NCBI GenBank assembly: GCA_031390755.1
Contig: JANMTS010000061.1
Coordinates: 24,119-88,118 of the forward strand
From: DATMER01 sp031390755
Lineage (GTDB): Bacteria; Acidobacteriota; Thermoanaerobaculia; Multivoradales; UBA5704
DNA: 64,000 nt
Reading direction: 5' to 3'
Shown here: in pieces, positions 1 to 9,419 of the stretch
How positions within the stretch are numbered: position 1 is the stretch's first letter
How the letters are laid out: the number at the start of each line of letters is the position of its first letter
Translations under genes and position numbers: made by a program
The notes under the pieces: model-generated
What the model saw: only the letters and a program-made list of their open reading frames with translations
The model's database searches: none
Told to the model about the DNA's origin: nothing

Positions 1-1
1 G

Positions 2-3000
2 CTTTTGTCGGGACTGGCCGCGACCCCCTCGCAATCCCTGGGCGAAGTGGAGTGGCTGAGCGCCGCGGAGCGGCACCAGCTTCTCGCGGAGTGGAACGAC
101 ACGGAGGCCCAGGCCTCCAGCGGCTTGACGCTCCATGAGCTCTTCGAACGGCAGGCCCGGAGAACGCCGGATGCCGTCGCGGTTGTCGCCGGTGGCGTCG
201 AGCTGGGCTACGGCGAGGTTGAACGGCAGGCGAACCAGTTGGCCAGTCACCTGCGCTCGCTCGGCATCGGTCCGGGCGACTCGGTCGCGATCCACGTCGG
301 CCGCCGGTGGGAGATGATTCCGGCTCTGCTGGGTATTCTGAAGGCCGGCGCGGCCTATGTGCCGGTGGACATCGCGTTCCCGCGGCCGCGCGTGCTCTGG
401 ATCCTGGGCTCGCTGCATGTGTGCTGTGTGGTCACCCAGCCGTCCCAGGCGGAGCTTCTTGCCAGCCTGGCCCCTGAGCTGCCCCAACTGCGCCACGCAG
501 TCTGGATGGGCGGCGTTTCCGGGCAGGACGACGCCTGGGCTCGCGAGCGCGGTGCGTCGGTGTCGTGGGCCGATCTGTCGGCTCTGCCTGCCGAGGGGGC
601 GCCATCCGATGCCGGGCCGGATGACTTTGCCTACACCATCTTCACCTCCGGCTCGACGGGCATGCCCAAAGGGGTCAGGGTGCGCCATCGGCCCGCCGTC
701 CAGCTCGTCGAGTGGGTCAACTCGACGTATGGCGTCGGACCGCACGACCGCGTCCTCTTTGTGACCGCGCTGGGTTTTGATCTGTCGGTCTACGACATCT
801 TCGGCCTGCTCGCGGCCGGCGGCTCGATCCGCCTGGCCGACACCGCCGACATGCAGGAGCCCATGCGCCTGGTGCGCGCGCTCGTGGACGAGCCGATCAC
901 TTTCTGGGACTCGGCCCCGGCCCAGCTTCAGCAACTCGTGCCTCTTCTGGAGCAGGAAGGTGAGCCGGCCCGGGAAACGGCGCTTCGGCTCGTCTTCCTG
1001 AGCGGCGACTGGGTGCCGCTGGCGCTTCCCGGGCAGGTGCGATCGACATTCAAGGATGCCCGCGTCGTGGCGCTGGGGGGAGCCACCGAAGCGACCGTCT
1101 GGTCGAATCACTTTCCAGTCGAAGCGGTGGCGCCGGAGTGGGCGAGCATTCCCTACGGCCGACCGATGTGGAACGCCCGCTACCACGTGCTCGACGGTCA
1201 ACTGGAGCCGTGCTGCATCGGCGTGCCGGGCGATCTTTATATCGCCGGCAGTTGCCTGGCCTCGGGGTATGCCGCCGACCCGGCTCAGACTGCCGCCAGC
1301 TTCCTCCCCGATGCGTTTGGCGGGGTCGGCGGGGCCGGCGGCCGGATGTACCGGACGGGCGACCGAGCCCGCCATGGATTCGACGGCAACCTCGAATTCC
1401 TCGGCCGGCTCGACCAGCAGGTGAAGATCCGCGGCTTTCGAATCGAATTGGGCGAGATCGAAGCGGCGCTGGAGCAGCATCCCGCCGTGCGCGCCGCCGT
1501 GGCGGTGGCTCGGGAGGACGAACCGGGACGGAAGAGACTGGTGGCCTACATCACCACGCCTTCCAATCCCGATGCCCCGCCGCCTGCCGCGGAAGAGCTG
1601 CGCCGGTTTCTGAGCGATCGCCTGCCGGAGTACATGGTGCCGCCCGTCATCGTGCTGCTCGAATCCTTTCCCGTGACCGCGAACGGCAAGCTCGACCGCC
1701 GGGCCTTGCCGGCGCCGAACGCCGGAATCCGGCCGGCCGGCCGAGTCGAGCCGCGCGATGAAACGGAGCGGTTGCTCACCCGCATCTGGTGCGAGGTTCT
1801 GCGCACGGAGAACGTCGGCGTCGAGGACAACTTCTTCGAGCTGGGCGGCGACTCGATTCTGAGCATCCAGATCGTCTCGCGTGCCTTGAGGCACGGGTTG
1901 TCCATTCAGCCCAGGCAGCTCTTCGAGCTGCCGACGATCGCGGAGCTGGCCAGAGTGGCGGTCCCGGTGGGCGCCGAACCGACTCCTTCCCATGCCGGGG
2001 ATACTCCGTCGACCCCCACCGAGATCCGTCTCTTCCGAGCCGAACCGGGAGGTGAGCTCGAGATCGAGCTCACCGGCGTCGATCCTGCTTCGAGGTCGAA
2101 AGCTCTCCAGGCCATCGCGCCCGCCGAGACGGGAGCGGTCTGGGATCCAGGGCCTGGCTGCGGCGAGGCCGAGCTCATCCGGACCGTCAGTCGCTTCGCC
2201 GGGCTGGCCCCCGTGCTTCTCGACCTGCCGGAGCATCGCCGCCTCGAATCCGTCGCCGAGCTCTCGCCGGCCCAGGAGGGGATGCTGTTCCACAGTCTCC
2301 TCGCGCCGGACTCCGGAGTCTATTGCACCCAGATGGGCTGCACTCTCGAGGGGGATCTCGATGTCGCCGCGTTCCGCGAGACCTGGAAGCGCGTCCTGGC
2401 CCGCCACTCCATCCTGCGGTCCTTCTTTCATTGGGAAGGGCTTGAGAAGCCCGTCCAGGTGGTCGTGCGCGATCTCGACCTCCCGTTCCAGGAGCTCGAT
2501 TGGAGCCGGATGGGGGAGAGCGAGCAGAGAGCGCGGCTGGCCGAGTTGGAGCTTGGCGAACGGGCCCGTGGTTTCGAGCTCGACCGGCCGCCCCTCCTGC
2601 GGCTGAATCTCATCCGGCTCGGCGGGCTCGGCAGGACTGGCAACGGTGTCCATCGGTTTCTCTGGACCTGCCACCACCTGCTGGTCGACGGCTGGAGCCT
2701 GTCTCTGCTCTTTCAGGAGGTCTTCGTGCTGTACAAGGGCCTGCGCGAGGGAATCGAGCCCGCGCTGGAGGCCGGCCGGCCCTACCACGCCTACATCTCC
2801 TGGCTGCAGCGCCAGGATCTGGCGGGGGCGGAGTCGTACTGGCGGCGCGCCTTGCACGGCTATTCGGAAGCCGCGCCGCTGGAGATCGCCGGAGGGGACC
2901 CGAGCGGCGGCGCGGCCATGGGTTGGTGCGAGCACAGCCTGGACGAGCTGCTCGGCCGCAGCCTCCGCGCCTTCGCGCGGCGCCACCGGCTCACGCTCAA

Positions 3001-6000
3001 CACCCTGATCCAGGGAGCCTGGGGACTTCTCCTGTCCCGCTACACCGGACGGGATGACGTGGTCTTCGGAAGCGCCGTGTCCGGCCGTCCGGCCGAGCTT
3101 CCCGGAGCGGAGTCGATCGTCGGTCCGTTCATCAACACCCTGCCGGTCCGCGTGCAGGTTCCAGCGGCGGCCGAGATCCTGCACTGGCTCCTCGCGCTGC
3201 AGGAACGGCAGGTGGAGCAACGCCAGCACGAGCACAGCCCGCTGGTCAGGATCCAGGGCTGGAGCGAGCTGCCCGCGAGCCAACCGCTTTTCGACACCCT
3301 CCTCGTGTTCGACAACTACCCGACCCCGGAGGTCGCACAGGCGGACGATCGCCTGCGGGTGCTCGACTTCGGAGGCCGCGAGCAGACCCACTATCCGTTG
3401 ACCCTGCTGGTCGACGGCGGGGCGCTCACGGTGCAGGCGCTCTTCGACACGGCCCGTTTCCATCCCCAGGGGATACGGCGTGCCCTGGTCCACTTCGAGA
3501 GCGCCCTCCTGGCGTTCGTCCGGCATCCGGCAGCGCGCCTGCGCGAGGTCGAGCTGCTGGAGGAGGCGGAGCGCCAGCAACTTCTCGTCACCTGGAACGA
3601 GACCGGCCCGCAGGTCCGGGAGGACGGCGTCTGCGTGCAGGAGCTGTTCGAGGCCCAGGCGCGCCGCCGGCCCGAGGCGCCCGCCCTCGACTGGAATGGC
3701 TCCTCGCTCACCTACCGCGAGCTCAACGCGCGCGCCGACAGCCTGGCAAGGCACCTCAGGCGGCTCGGAGTCGGACCCGAGGTGCTCGTCGGCCTCGCCG
3801 TGGAACGCTCGCCGGAAATGCTCGTCGGCCTCCTTGGAGTCCTCAAGGCGGGCGGCGGCTACCTGCCGCTCGATCCCAGCCATCCGGCGGAGCGGCTGGT
3901 TTCGGCCTTGAAGCGCTCCGAAGCCCGCCTTCTGCTCGCCGGACGCGATCTTCCTGAGGCGCTGGCGCAAGCCGGCCCGCCGGTGCTCCGCGTGGATTCC
4001 TGGGAGGCCGACACCGGGCTCGCGGTGGAGAGCCGCGCCTGGCAGACGGCCGACGCCACCTGCTATGTGATGTTCACCTCGGGCTCGACCGGAGAGCCCA
4101 AGGGAGTTCAGGTCAGCCACCGATCGGTGGTCCGGTTTCTCCGGGCCATGGCCGAGCGGCCGGGTCTCCGCGAGTCCGACTCCGTGCTCGCGGTCACGAC
4201 GCTGTCGTTCGACATTGCCGCCCTTGAGCTTCTGCTGCCCCTGAGCGTCGGGGCCCGGGTCGTGCTTGCGGACGCCGAGACCGCCGCCGACGGCGTCCTG
4301 CTTCGGCGGCGTCTCGCCGAGTCGGGGGCCAACGTCATGCAGGCGACCCCGGCGACGTGGTGGATGCTTCTGGAGGCGGGCTGGACGGGCAGCGCCGCTT
4401 TCACAATGCTCTGCGGCGGCGAGGCGCTTCCCCGGGAGCTGGCGGACCGGCTGCTCGCGACGGGAGGTCGGCTCTGGAACCTCTTCGGCCCGACGGAGAC
4501 CACCATCTGGTCGACGATCGCGCCGATCACCCCGGTCATTCCTGAGGGCCGCACTGTGCCGATCGGCCGTCCGATCGCAGGGACGCGGGTCTATGCGCTC
4601 GACCCGGATCTCCGGCCGCTCCCGGCCGGAGTGGCAGGCGAGCTCTACATCGGCGGCGACGGAGTCGCGCGCGGCTACCTCGGCCGCCCCGACCTCACCG
4701 CGGAGCGCTTCCTTCCGGATTCCCATGCCGCCGAGCCGGGAACGCGGGCCTATCGCGTCGGCGACCTGGTGCGGTGGAGCTTCGACGGCGAGCTCGAGTT
4801 CCTGGGCCGGACCGATCACCAGGTCAAGATCCGTGGCTTCCGCATCGAGCTGGGCGAGGTCGAATCGGCCCTTCTCCGGCATCCGGCCGTTCAGCGGGCG
4901 GTCGTGACCGCGGCTTCCGATCCTTTCGGCGGCCGCCGTCTGGTCGCCTATGCGGTCCCGGCCGGTACCGACCGCCCCCCCTTTGCGCAGGTCCGGGCCT
5001 CTCTCGCCTCGACGCTGCCCGAATTCATGATTCCGTCCGTCCTGCTCTGGCTGGACGAGCTGCCGCTCACGCCGAGCGGCAAGGTCGACCGCCGCCGGCT
5101 TCCGGTGCCCGAAGCGCCGTCCCCGGAGGCGGGGCCGGCCGCCGTTCCCCTGACCGCCACCGAAGACGTGCTGGCCGTGATCTGGAGCGGAATTCTGGAC
5201 TGCCGGCGGCCGGGGAAGGACGAATCCTTCTTCGATCTCGGTGGGCACTCTCTCCTGGCGACCCGGCTGGTTTCCGGCGTCCGGGAGGCGTTCGGGGTGG
5301 AGCTGTCCCTGCGTCGGATCTTCGAAGCGCCGACGCTGCAGCGGATGGCGGCGGTGATCGACGCCGCGCGCCGCACCGGCGATCTCGCGGCGGTGCCGCC
5401 GATCGTCCCCGTCCCCGTCTCGCGCCGGGGCGATCTGCCCCTCTCGTTGTCCCAGCAGCGCCTCTGGTTTCTCGCCCAGCTCGATCCCGAGAGCGCGGCC
5501 TACAACATCCCGTTCGCGCTCCGGCTCTCCGGGCGGCTCGACCGTAGCGCGCTGGAGCACGCCTTCACCCGGCTGATCCGGCGCCAGGAAGCGCTCCGCA
5601 CCTCCTTCCCGACCCTCGACGGCCAACCCGTGCAACGCATCGCGCCGCCCGGACCGCTCGCGCTGGCCGCGGTCGACCTCTCGGCGCTTCCGCAGGACGA
5701 GCGGGAGCCGGAGCTCCGGCGGTGGATCGAGGTCGAAGCCGGAGCTCCGTTCGACCTCGCGCGCGGTCCCTTGCTGCGCTTGCGCCTTCTCGCCCTGGCG
5801 CCGGAGGAGCACGTGCTGCTGATCACCATGCATCACATCATTTCCGACTGGTGGTCGGTTGGCGTGCTCTCGAACGAGCTGGCCGAGCTGTATGCGGCGC
5901 TGGCCGGCGGCCGGGAGCCGCGGCTTCCGGAGCTGCCGGTCCAGTACGCCGACTTCGCGGTCTGGCAGCGGGAGCTGGCGCGCGACGAGGTGCTGGCCGG

Positions 6001-9000
6001 GCAGACAGCCTATTGGCTGCGGCAACTCGCGGGCTTGCCGCCGGCCCTCGACCTTCCGTTCGACCGGGCGCCCGGCTCGACGTCCGACAGCCTGGCGGGA
6101 CGCTGCTCCCGGCGGCTTTCCCCCGCCGCCACCGAGCGCCTCAAGGCGCTGGGGCGCCGCTACCGCGTGACGCCGTTCATGACCGTTCTCGCCGGCTTCC
6201 AGCTCCTGCTCCAGCGTCTGGCCAACGAGGACAACGTGACGGTCGGCATCCCGGTGGCCGGCCGCGAGCGGCCCGAGACCGAAGGATTGATCGGTTTCTT
6301 CATCAACACGCTGGCCTTGCGGACCGATCTCTCCGGCGACCCGAGCTTCGCCGAGCTGTTGCGGCGGGTCCGCGAGGCCACGCTCGGTGCGTACTCCAAT
6401 CAGGATCTGCCGTTCGAGCGCGTGGTCGAGGAGCTGCAGCCGCCGCGCGATCCGAGCCGCAACCCGATCTTCGACGTGCTGCTCAACTTCCTGAACACGC
6501 CGCCGCCCTCGGCGCTGGAGCTGCCGGGTCTGACCCTTCGCGCCGAAGGGACCGTCGAGGTGGAGTCCAAGTTCCTGCTCACCCTGGAGGTGGAAGAGGA
6601 AGACGGCGGGCTCGACTTCCGCTTCATCTACCGGCAGGCGCTGTTCCGGCCGGAGACGGTGGAGACGATGCTGCGGCAGCTCCTGCACGTCCTGGAGTGG
6701 GCCGTCGAGACGCCGGAGCACGCCATCGGCACGCTGTCGCTCGTCCTGCCCGGGATGCGGGGTCTCCTGCCCGACCCCTCCATCCCGCTGGCCGCTGCGG
6801 TCTACGAGCCGGTCGCCGAGTCGCTCCACGCCTGGGCGCAGCGCGATCCGGACCTGCCGGCCCTGCGCTTCGGCAGCCGCACCCTGAGCTATCGCGAGCT
6901 CGACTCGGCCGCCGAGCGCGTGGCCCGCGCCCTGACCGCGGGCGGGCTCGTGGCGGGAGATGTCGTGGCGCTGCTGGGCCAGCGCTGCCCCGGGTTCATG
7001 GTGGCGGTGGTCGGGATCCTCCGGGCCGGCGGAGTCCTCCTGCCGCTCGATCCGACGCTGCCCGCGGAGCGCCGCAAGCTTCTGCAACAGGAGGCCGGCG
7101 CGCGGCACCTCGTCCGCCTGGGCAGCGGCGCGGTCGAAGGGAGCTGGGGAGACAAGCGGCTCTCCGGCCTGCGCCTGGCGGTCAAGGCGCAGACCGGAGA
7201 GCTGACCGGCGACGTGCCGCTCTCCGAAACCCTGCCGCCGGTGTCTCCGGAGGCCCCGGCCTATCTGTACTTCACGTCGGGCACCACGGGCGTGCCCAAG
7301 GCGGTGCTCGGCCGGCACAAGGGGTTGAGTCACTTCGTCGCATGGCAGCGGCAGCGATTCGGGATCGGTCCCGGCGACGTGTGCGCCCAGATGGCCGGCG
7401 TCGGCGTCGACGTCCTTCTCCGGGAGAGCTTCGTGGCCTGGACGGCGGGGGCGCTTCTCACCGTGCCCGACGATCCCGACGTCCTCGCGGGCGGCGCGGC
7501 CGCGCTGGCCTGGGCCGAGCGCGAGAAGGTGTCCATCCTCCACTCGGTGCCGACTCTCGTCCAGTCCTGGCTCGACGAGGCCGCGAAGGGGCTGTCCCTG
7601 AACTCCCTGCGCTGGCTCTTCCTGGTGGGGGAGCCGCTCAACGCGGCGCTCGTCGACCGCTGGCGCAAGGCGTTCCCCGCGGCGCGCTCCCTGGTGAACC
7701 TTTACGGGTCGACCGAGACCAATCTGGCGAAATGCTATTTCGTGGTGCCGGACCCGCCTCTTCCGGGCGTCCAGCCTGCGGGTGTTCCGCTTCCGGAGAC
7801 CCAGGCGCTGGTGCTCGCGGGAGGGCGCCTCTGCGGCATCGGGGAGCTGGGGGAGGTGGCGATCCGTACCCCCTTCCTGAGCCTCGGCTATCCCAATGCA
7901 CCGGAAGAGACGAGACGGCGCTTCGTGGTCAATCCGTTCCGGGACGACGCCGCGGACCTCCTCTATCTGACCGGCGATTCGGGCCGCTACCGGCTGGACG
8001 GGACGCTGGAGGTCCGGGGCCGGCGGGACGATCAGATCAAGATTCGCGGCCTGCGGATCGAGCCGGCCGAGGTCAATGCCGTGTTGTCGCAGCACCCGGC
8101 GGTCGCCATGTCCGTGGTGATCGGCCGGCGCCGCGGCGAATCGGGCGAAGGCGCCCTGCTCGCCTATGTGGTGCGGGCGGAAGGAGTGACGGTCACGTCC
8201 GGCGAGCTGGCGAACCACCTGGCGCGCCTGCTGCCGCCGGCCATGGTGCCCTCGTCGTTCTTCTTCCTTCCCGCGCTGCCGTTGACCGAAAGCGGCAAGG
8301 TGGACCGCAAGGCCCTGCCCGCTCCCGAGGAGCTGGGCCGGGAGCGCTCGGGCGCCCTGGTCCCTCCGCGCGATGCCCTGGAGCACCGGCTGGCCCAGAT
8401 CTGGGAGCGGGTGCTGAACGTCCAGCCGGTCGGCGTGACCGACAACTTCTTCGACCTCGGCGGCCACTCCCTGCTCGGAGTCCGGCTTCTCGCCGAGCTG
8501 AGGAGCCAGCTCGGCCGCGAGCTGCCTCTCGTCAGCCTTTTCCAGAAGGGGACCGTCGAGCATCAGGCCTCGCTGCTGCGCCAGGGTGGCGGTGCGATGC
8601 GCGACCTTCCGCTCGTGCCGATCCGAACCGAGGCCTCGGCGCCGCCCCTGTTCTGCGTCCACCCGGGCGGCGGCGGCGTCATGAGCTACCGCCCGCTCGC
8701 GGAGGAGCTCGGGCCGGACTTCTCTCTGTACGGGCTCCAGGCGCGCGGCGTCGAGCGCGGCGAGGAGCCCGCTCATCAGTTGGAGGAGATGGCGTCCCGC
8801 TATCTGAAAGCGGTGCGCGCGGTGCAGGGGAAAGGTCCCTATCGCCTGGCCGGCTGGTCGTTCGGCGGCCTCGTCGCCTTCGAGATGGCAAGGCAGCTCG
8901 CGGCGGGCGGAGAGGAGGTCGGGCTGCTCGCGCTGCTCGACACGAGGCTGGGCGACTGGCCCGCCGAGGCAGGGCTGCTGAAAGAGGCGTTGAACGTGCG

Positions 9001-9382
9001 CGGCGACCGCGAGCTGGCTCAGCTGCTCGCGAAGGCTCACGCGCAGGGAACCCTTCCTCCGGATTACGACCTGGCCGACCTGAGGCGCTATCTCGCGCTG
9101 ATCGCGGCCCATCGCGAGGCCAAGACGAACTACCAACCCCAGGCCTATCCGGGGCCGGTGACCTTCTTCCGCGCCGAGGTGCAGCCGAAGGATCTGCCGG
9201 AGGATTCGAGCGCCCATTGGAAGGAGCTGGCGGGAGGCGGCCTCCAGGTGATCACGGTTCCCGGCGATCACTACAGCATGATCACCGCCCCTCACGTCGA
9301 GATCCTGGCTCGGCGGCTGCGGGAGCGCATGGGCCACGCGGGCCACGCTGCGGAGCTGGCATCCCTTCAGGTGTCGTCCTGA
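2..9382 (+). CDS. Nonribosomal peptide synthetase, C-terminal three modules plus thioesterase (5' truncated by window)
   Basis: The frame is already open at the window edge and the first residues are the tail of a condensation (C) domain, so the true start lies upstream. Order by window position: C tail (2-90), A1 (~125-1725), PCP1 (LGGDS, phosphopantetheinyl Ser codon 1853), C2 (~2255-3570, HHLLVDGWS from 2672), A2 (~3630-5105), PCP2 (Ser codon 5249), C3 (~5400-6780), A3 (~6800-8320), PCP3 (Ser codon 8468), thioesterase (~8630-9340; GWSFGG at 8852, Asp in LLDTR, His in GDHYS). This is the terminating end of an assembly line that adds at least three residues and releases the peptide. Specificity positions read by eye give DILQLGLIWK for A2, a glycine-type code; A1 is about DLYDFSLVWK, near the Cys-type DLYNLSLIWK; A3 (about DVRHFVLLAK) matches nothing I know. 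C3 has HHIISDWWS, with Trp for the motif Gly. The product cannot be named from this window. Confidence 0.96.
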   Translation, partial: LLSGLAATPSQSLGEVEWLSAAERHQLLAEWNDTEAQASSGLTLHELFERQARRTPDAVAVVAGGVELGYGEVERQANQLASHLRSLGIGPGDSVAIHVGRRWEMIPALLGILKAGAAYVPVDIAFPRPRVLWILGSLHVCCVVTQPSQAELLASLAPELPQLRHAVWMGGVSGQDDAWARERGASVSWADLSALPAEGAPSDAGPDDFAYTIFTSGSTGMPKGVRVRHRPAVQLVEWVNSTYGVGPHDRVLFVTALGFDLSVYDIFGLLAAGGSIRLADTADMQEPMRLVRALVDEPITFWDSAPAQLQQLVPLLEQEGEPARETALRLVFLSGDWVPLALPGQVRSTFKDARVVALGGATEATVWSNHFPVEAVAPEWASIPYGRPMWNARYHVLDGQLEPCCIGVPGDLYIAGSCLASGYAADPAQTAASFLPDAFGGVGGAGGRMYRTGDRARHGFDGNLEFLGRLDQQVKIRGFRIELGEIEAALEQHPAVRAAVAVAREDEPGRKRLVAYITTPSNPDAPPPAAEELRRFLSDRLPEYMVPPVIVLLESFPVTANGKLDRRALPAPNAGIRPAGRVEPRDETERLLTRIWCEVLRTENVGVEDNFFELGGDSILSIQIVSRALRHGLSIQPRQLFELPTIAELARVAVPVGAEPTPSHAGDTPSTPTEIRLFRAEPGGELEIELTGVDPASRSKALQAIAPAETGAVWDPGPGCGEAELIRTVSRFAGLAPVLLDLPEHRRLESVAELSPAQEGMLFHSLLAPDSGVYCTQMGCTLEGDLDVAAFRETWKRVLARHSILRSFFHWEGLEKPVQVVVRDLDLPFQELDWSRMGESEQRARLAELELGERARGFELDRPPLLRLNLIRLGGLGRTGNGVHRFLWTCHHLLVDGWSLSLLFQEVFVLYKGLREGIEPALEAGRPYHAYISWLQRQDLAGAESYWRRALHGYSEAAPLEIAGGDPSGGAAMGWCEHSLDELLGRSLRAFARRHRLTLNTLIQGAWGLLLSRYTGRDDVVFGSAVSGRPAELPGAESIVGPFINTLPVRVQVPAAAEILHWLLALQERQVEQRQHEHSPLVRIQGWSELPASQPLFDTLLVFDNYPTPEVAQADDRLRVLDFGGREQTHYPLTLLVDGGALTVQALFDTARFHPQGIRRALVHFESALLAFVRHPAARLREVELLEEAERQQLLVTWNETGPQVREDGVCVQELFEAQARRRPEAPALDWNGSSLTYRELNARADSLARHLRRLGVGPEVLVGLAVERSPEMLVGLLGVLKAGGGYLPLDPSHPAERLVSALKRSEARLLLAGRDLPEALAQAGPPVLRVDSWEADTGLAVESRAWQTADATCYVMFTSGSTGEPKGVQVSHRSVVRFLRAMAERPGLRESDSVLAVTTLSFDIAALELLLPLSVGARVVLADAETAADGVLLRRRLAESGANVMQATPATWWMLLEAGWTGSAAFTMLCGGEALPRELADRLLATGGRLWNLFGPTETTIWSTIAPITPVIPEGRTVPIGRPIAGTRVYALDPDLRPLPAGVAGELYIGGDGVARGYLGRPDLTAERFLPDSHAAEPGTRAYRVGDLVRWSFDGELEFLGRTDHQVKIRGFRIELGEVESALLRHPAVQRAVVTAASDPFGGRRLVAYAVPAGTDRPPFAQVRASLASTLPEFMIPSVLLWLDELPLTPSGKVDRRRLPVPEAPSPEAGPAAVPLTATEDVLAVIWSGILDCRRPGKDESFFDLGGHSLLATRLVSGVREAFGVELSLRRIFEAPTLQRMAAVIDAARRTGDLAAVPPIVPVPVSRRGDLPLSLSQQRLWFLAQLDPESAAYNIPFALRLSGRLDRSALEHAFTRLIRRQEALRTSFPTLDGQPVQRIAPPGPLALAAVDLSALPQDEREPELRRWIEVEAGAPFDLARGPLLRLRLLALAPEEHVLLITMHHIISDWWSVGVLSNELAELYAALAGGREPRLPELPVQYADFAVWQRELARDEVLAGQTAYWLRQLAGLPPALDLPFDRAPGSTSDSLAGRCSRRLSPAATERLKALGRRYRVTPFMTVLAGFQLLLQRLANEDNVTVGIPVAGRERPETEGLIGFFINTLALRTDLSGDPSFAELLRRVREATLGAYSNQDLPFERVVEELQPPRDPSRNPIFDVLLNFLNTPPPSALELPGLTLRAEGTVEVESKFLLTLEVEEEDGGLDFRFIYRQALFRPETVETMLRQLLHVLEWAVETPEHAIGTLSLVLPGMRGLLPDPSIPLAAAVYEPVAESLHAWAQRDPDLPALRFGSRTLSYRELDSAAERVARALTAGGLVAGDVVALLGQRCPGFMVAVVGILRAGGVLLPLDPTLPAERRKLLQQEAGARHLVRLGSGAVEGSWGDKRLSGLRLAVKAQTGELTGDVPLSETLPPVSPEAPAYLYFTSGTTGVPKAVLGRHKGLSHFVAWQRQRFGIGPGDVCAQMAGVGVDVLLRESFVAWTAGALLTVPDDPDVLAGGAAALAWAEREKVSILHSVPTLVQSWLDEAAKGLSLNSLRWLFLVGEPLNAALVDRWRKAFPAARSLVNLYGSTETNLAKCYFVVPDPPLPGVQPAGVPLPETQALVLAGGRLCGIGELGEVAIRTPFLSLGYPNAPEETRRRFVVNPFRDDAADLLYLTGDSGRYRLDGTLEVRGRRDDQIKIRGLRIEPAEVNAVLSQHPAVAMSVVIGRRRGESGEGALLAYVVRAEGVTVTSGELANHLARLLPPAMVPSSFFFLPALPLTESGKVDRKALPAPEELGRERSGALVPPRDALEHRLAQIWERVLNVQPVGVTDNFFDLGGHSLLGVRLLAELRSQLGRELPLVSLFQKGTVEHQASLLRQGGGAMRDLPLVPIRTEASAPPLFCVHPGGGGVMSYRPLAEELGPDFSLYGLQARGVERGEEPAHQLEEMASRYLKAVRAVQGKGPYRLAGWSFGGLVAFEMARQLAAGGEEVGLLALLDTRLGDWPAEAGLLKEALNVRGDRELAQLLAKAHAQGTLPPDYDLADLRRYLALIAAHREAKTNYQPQAYPGPVTFFRAEVQPKDLPEDSSAHWKELAGGGLQVITVPGDHYSMITAPHVEILARRLRERMGHAGHAAELASLQVSS

Positions 9383-9419
9383 GGACGGCGGAGGATCCCA
9401 TGAAAGGCGGAACCGAACG

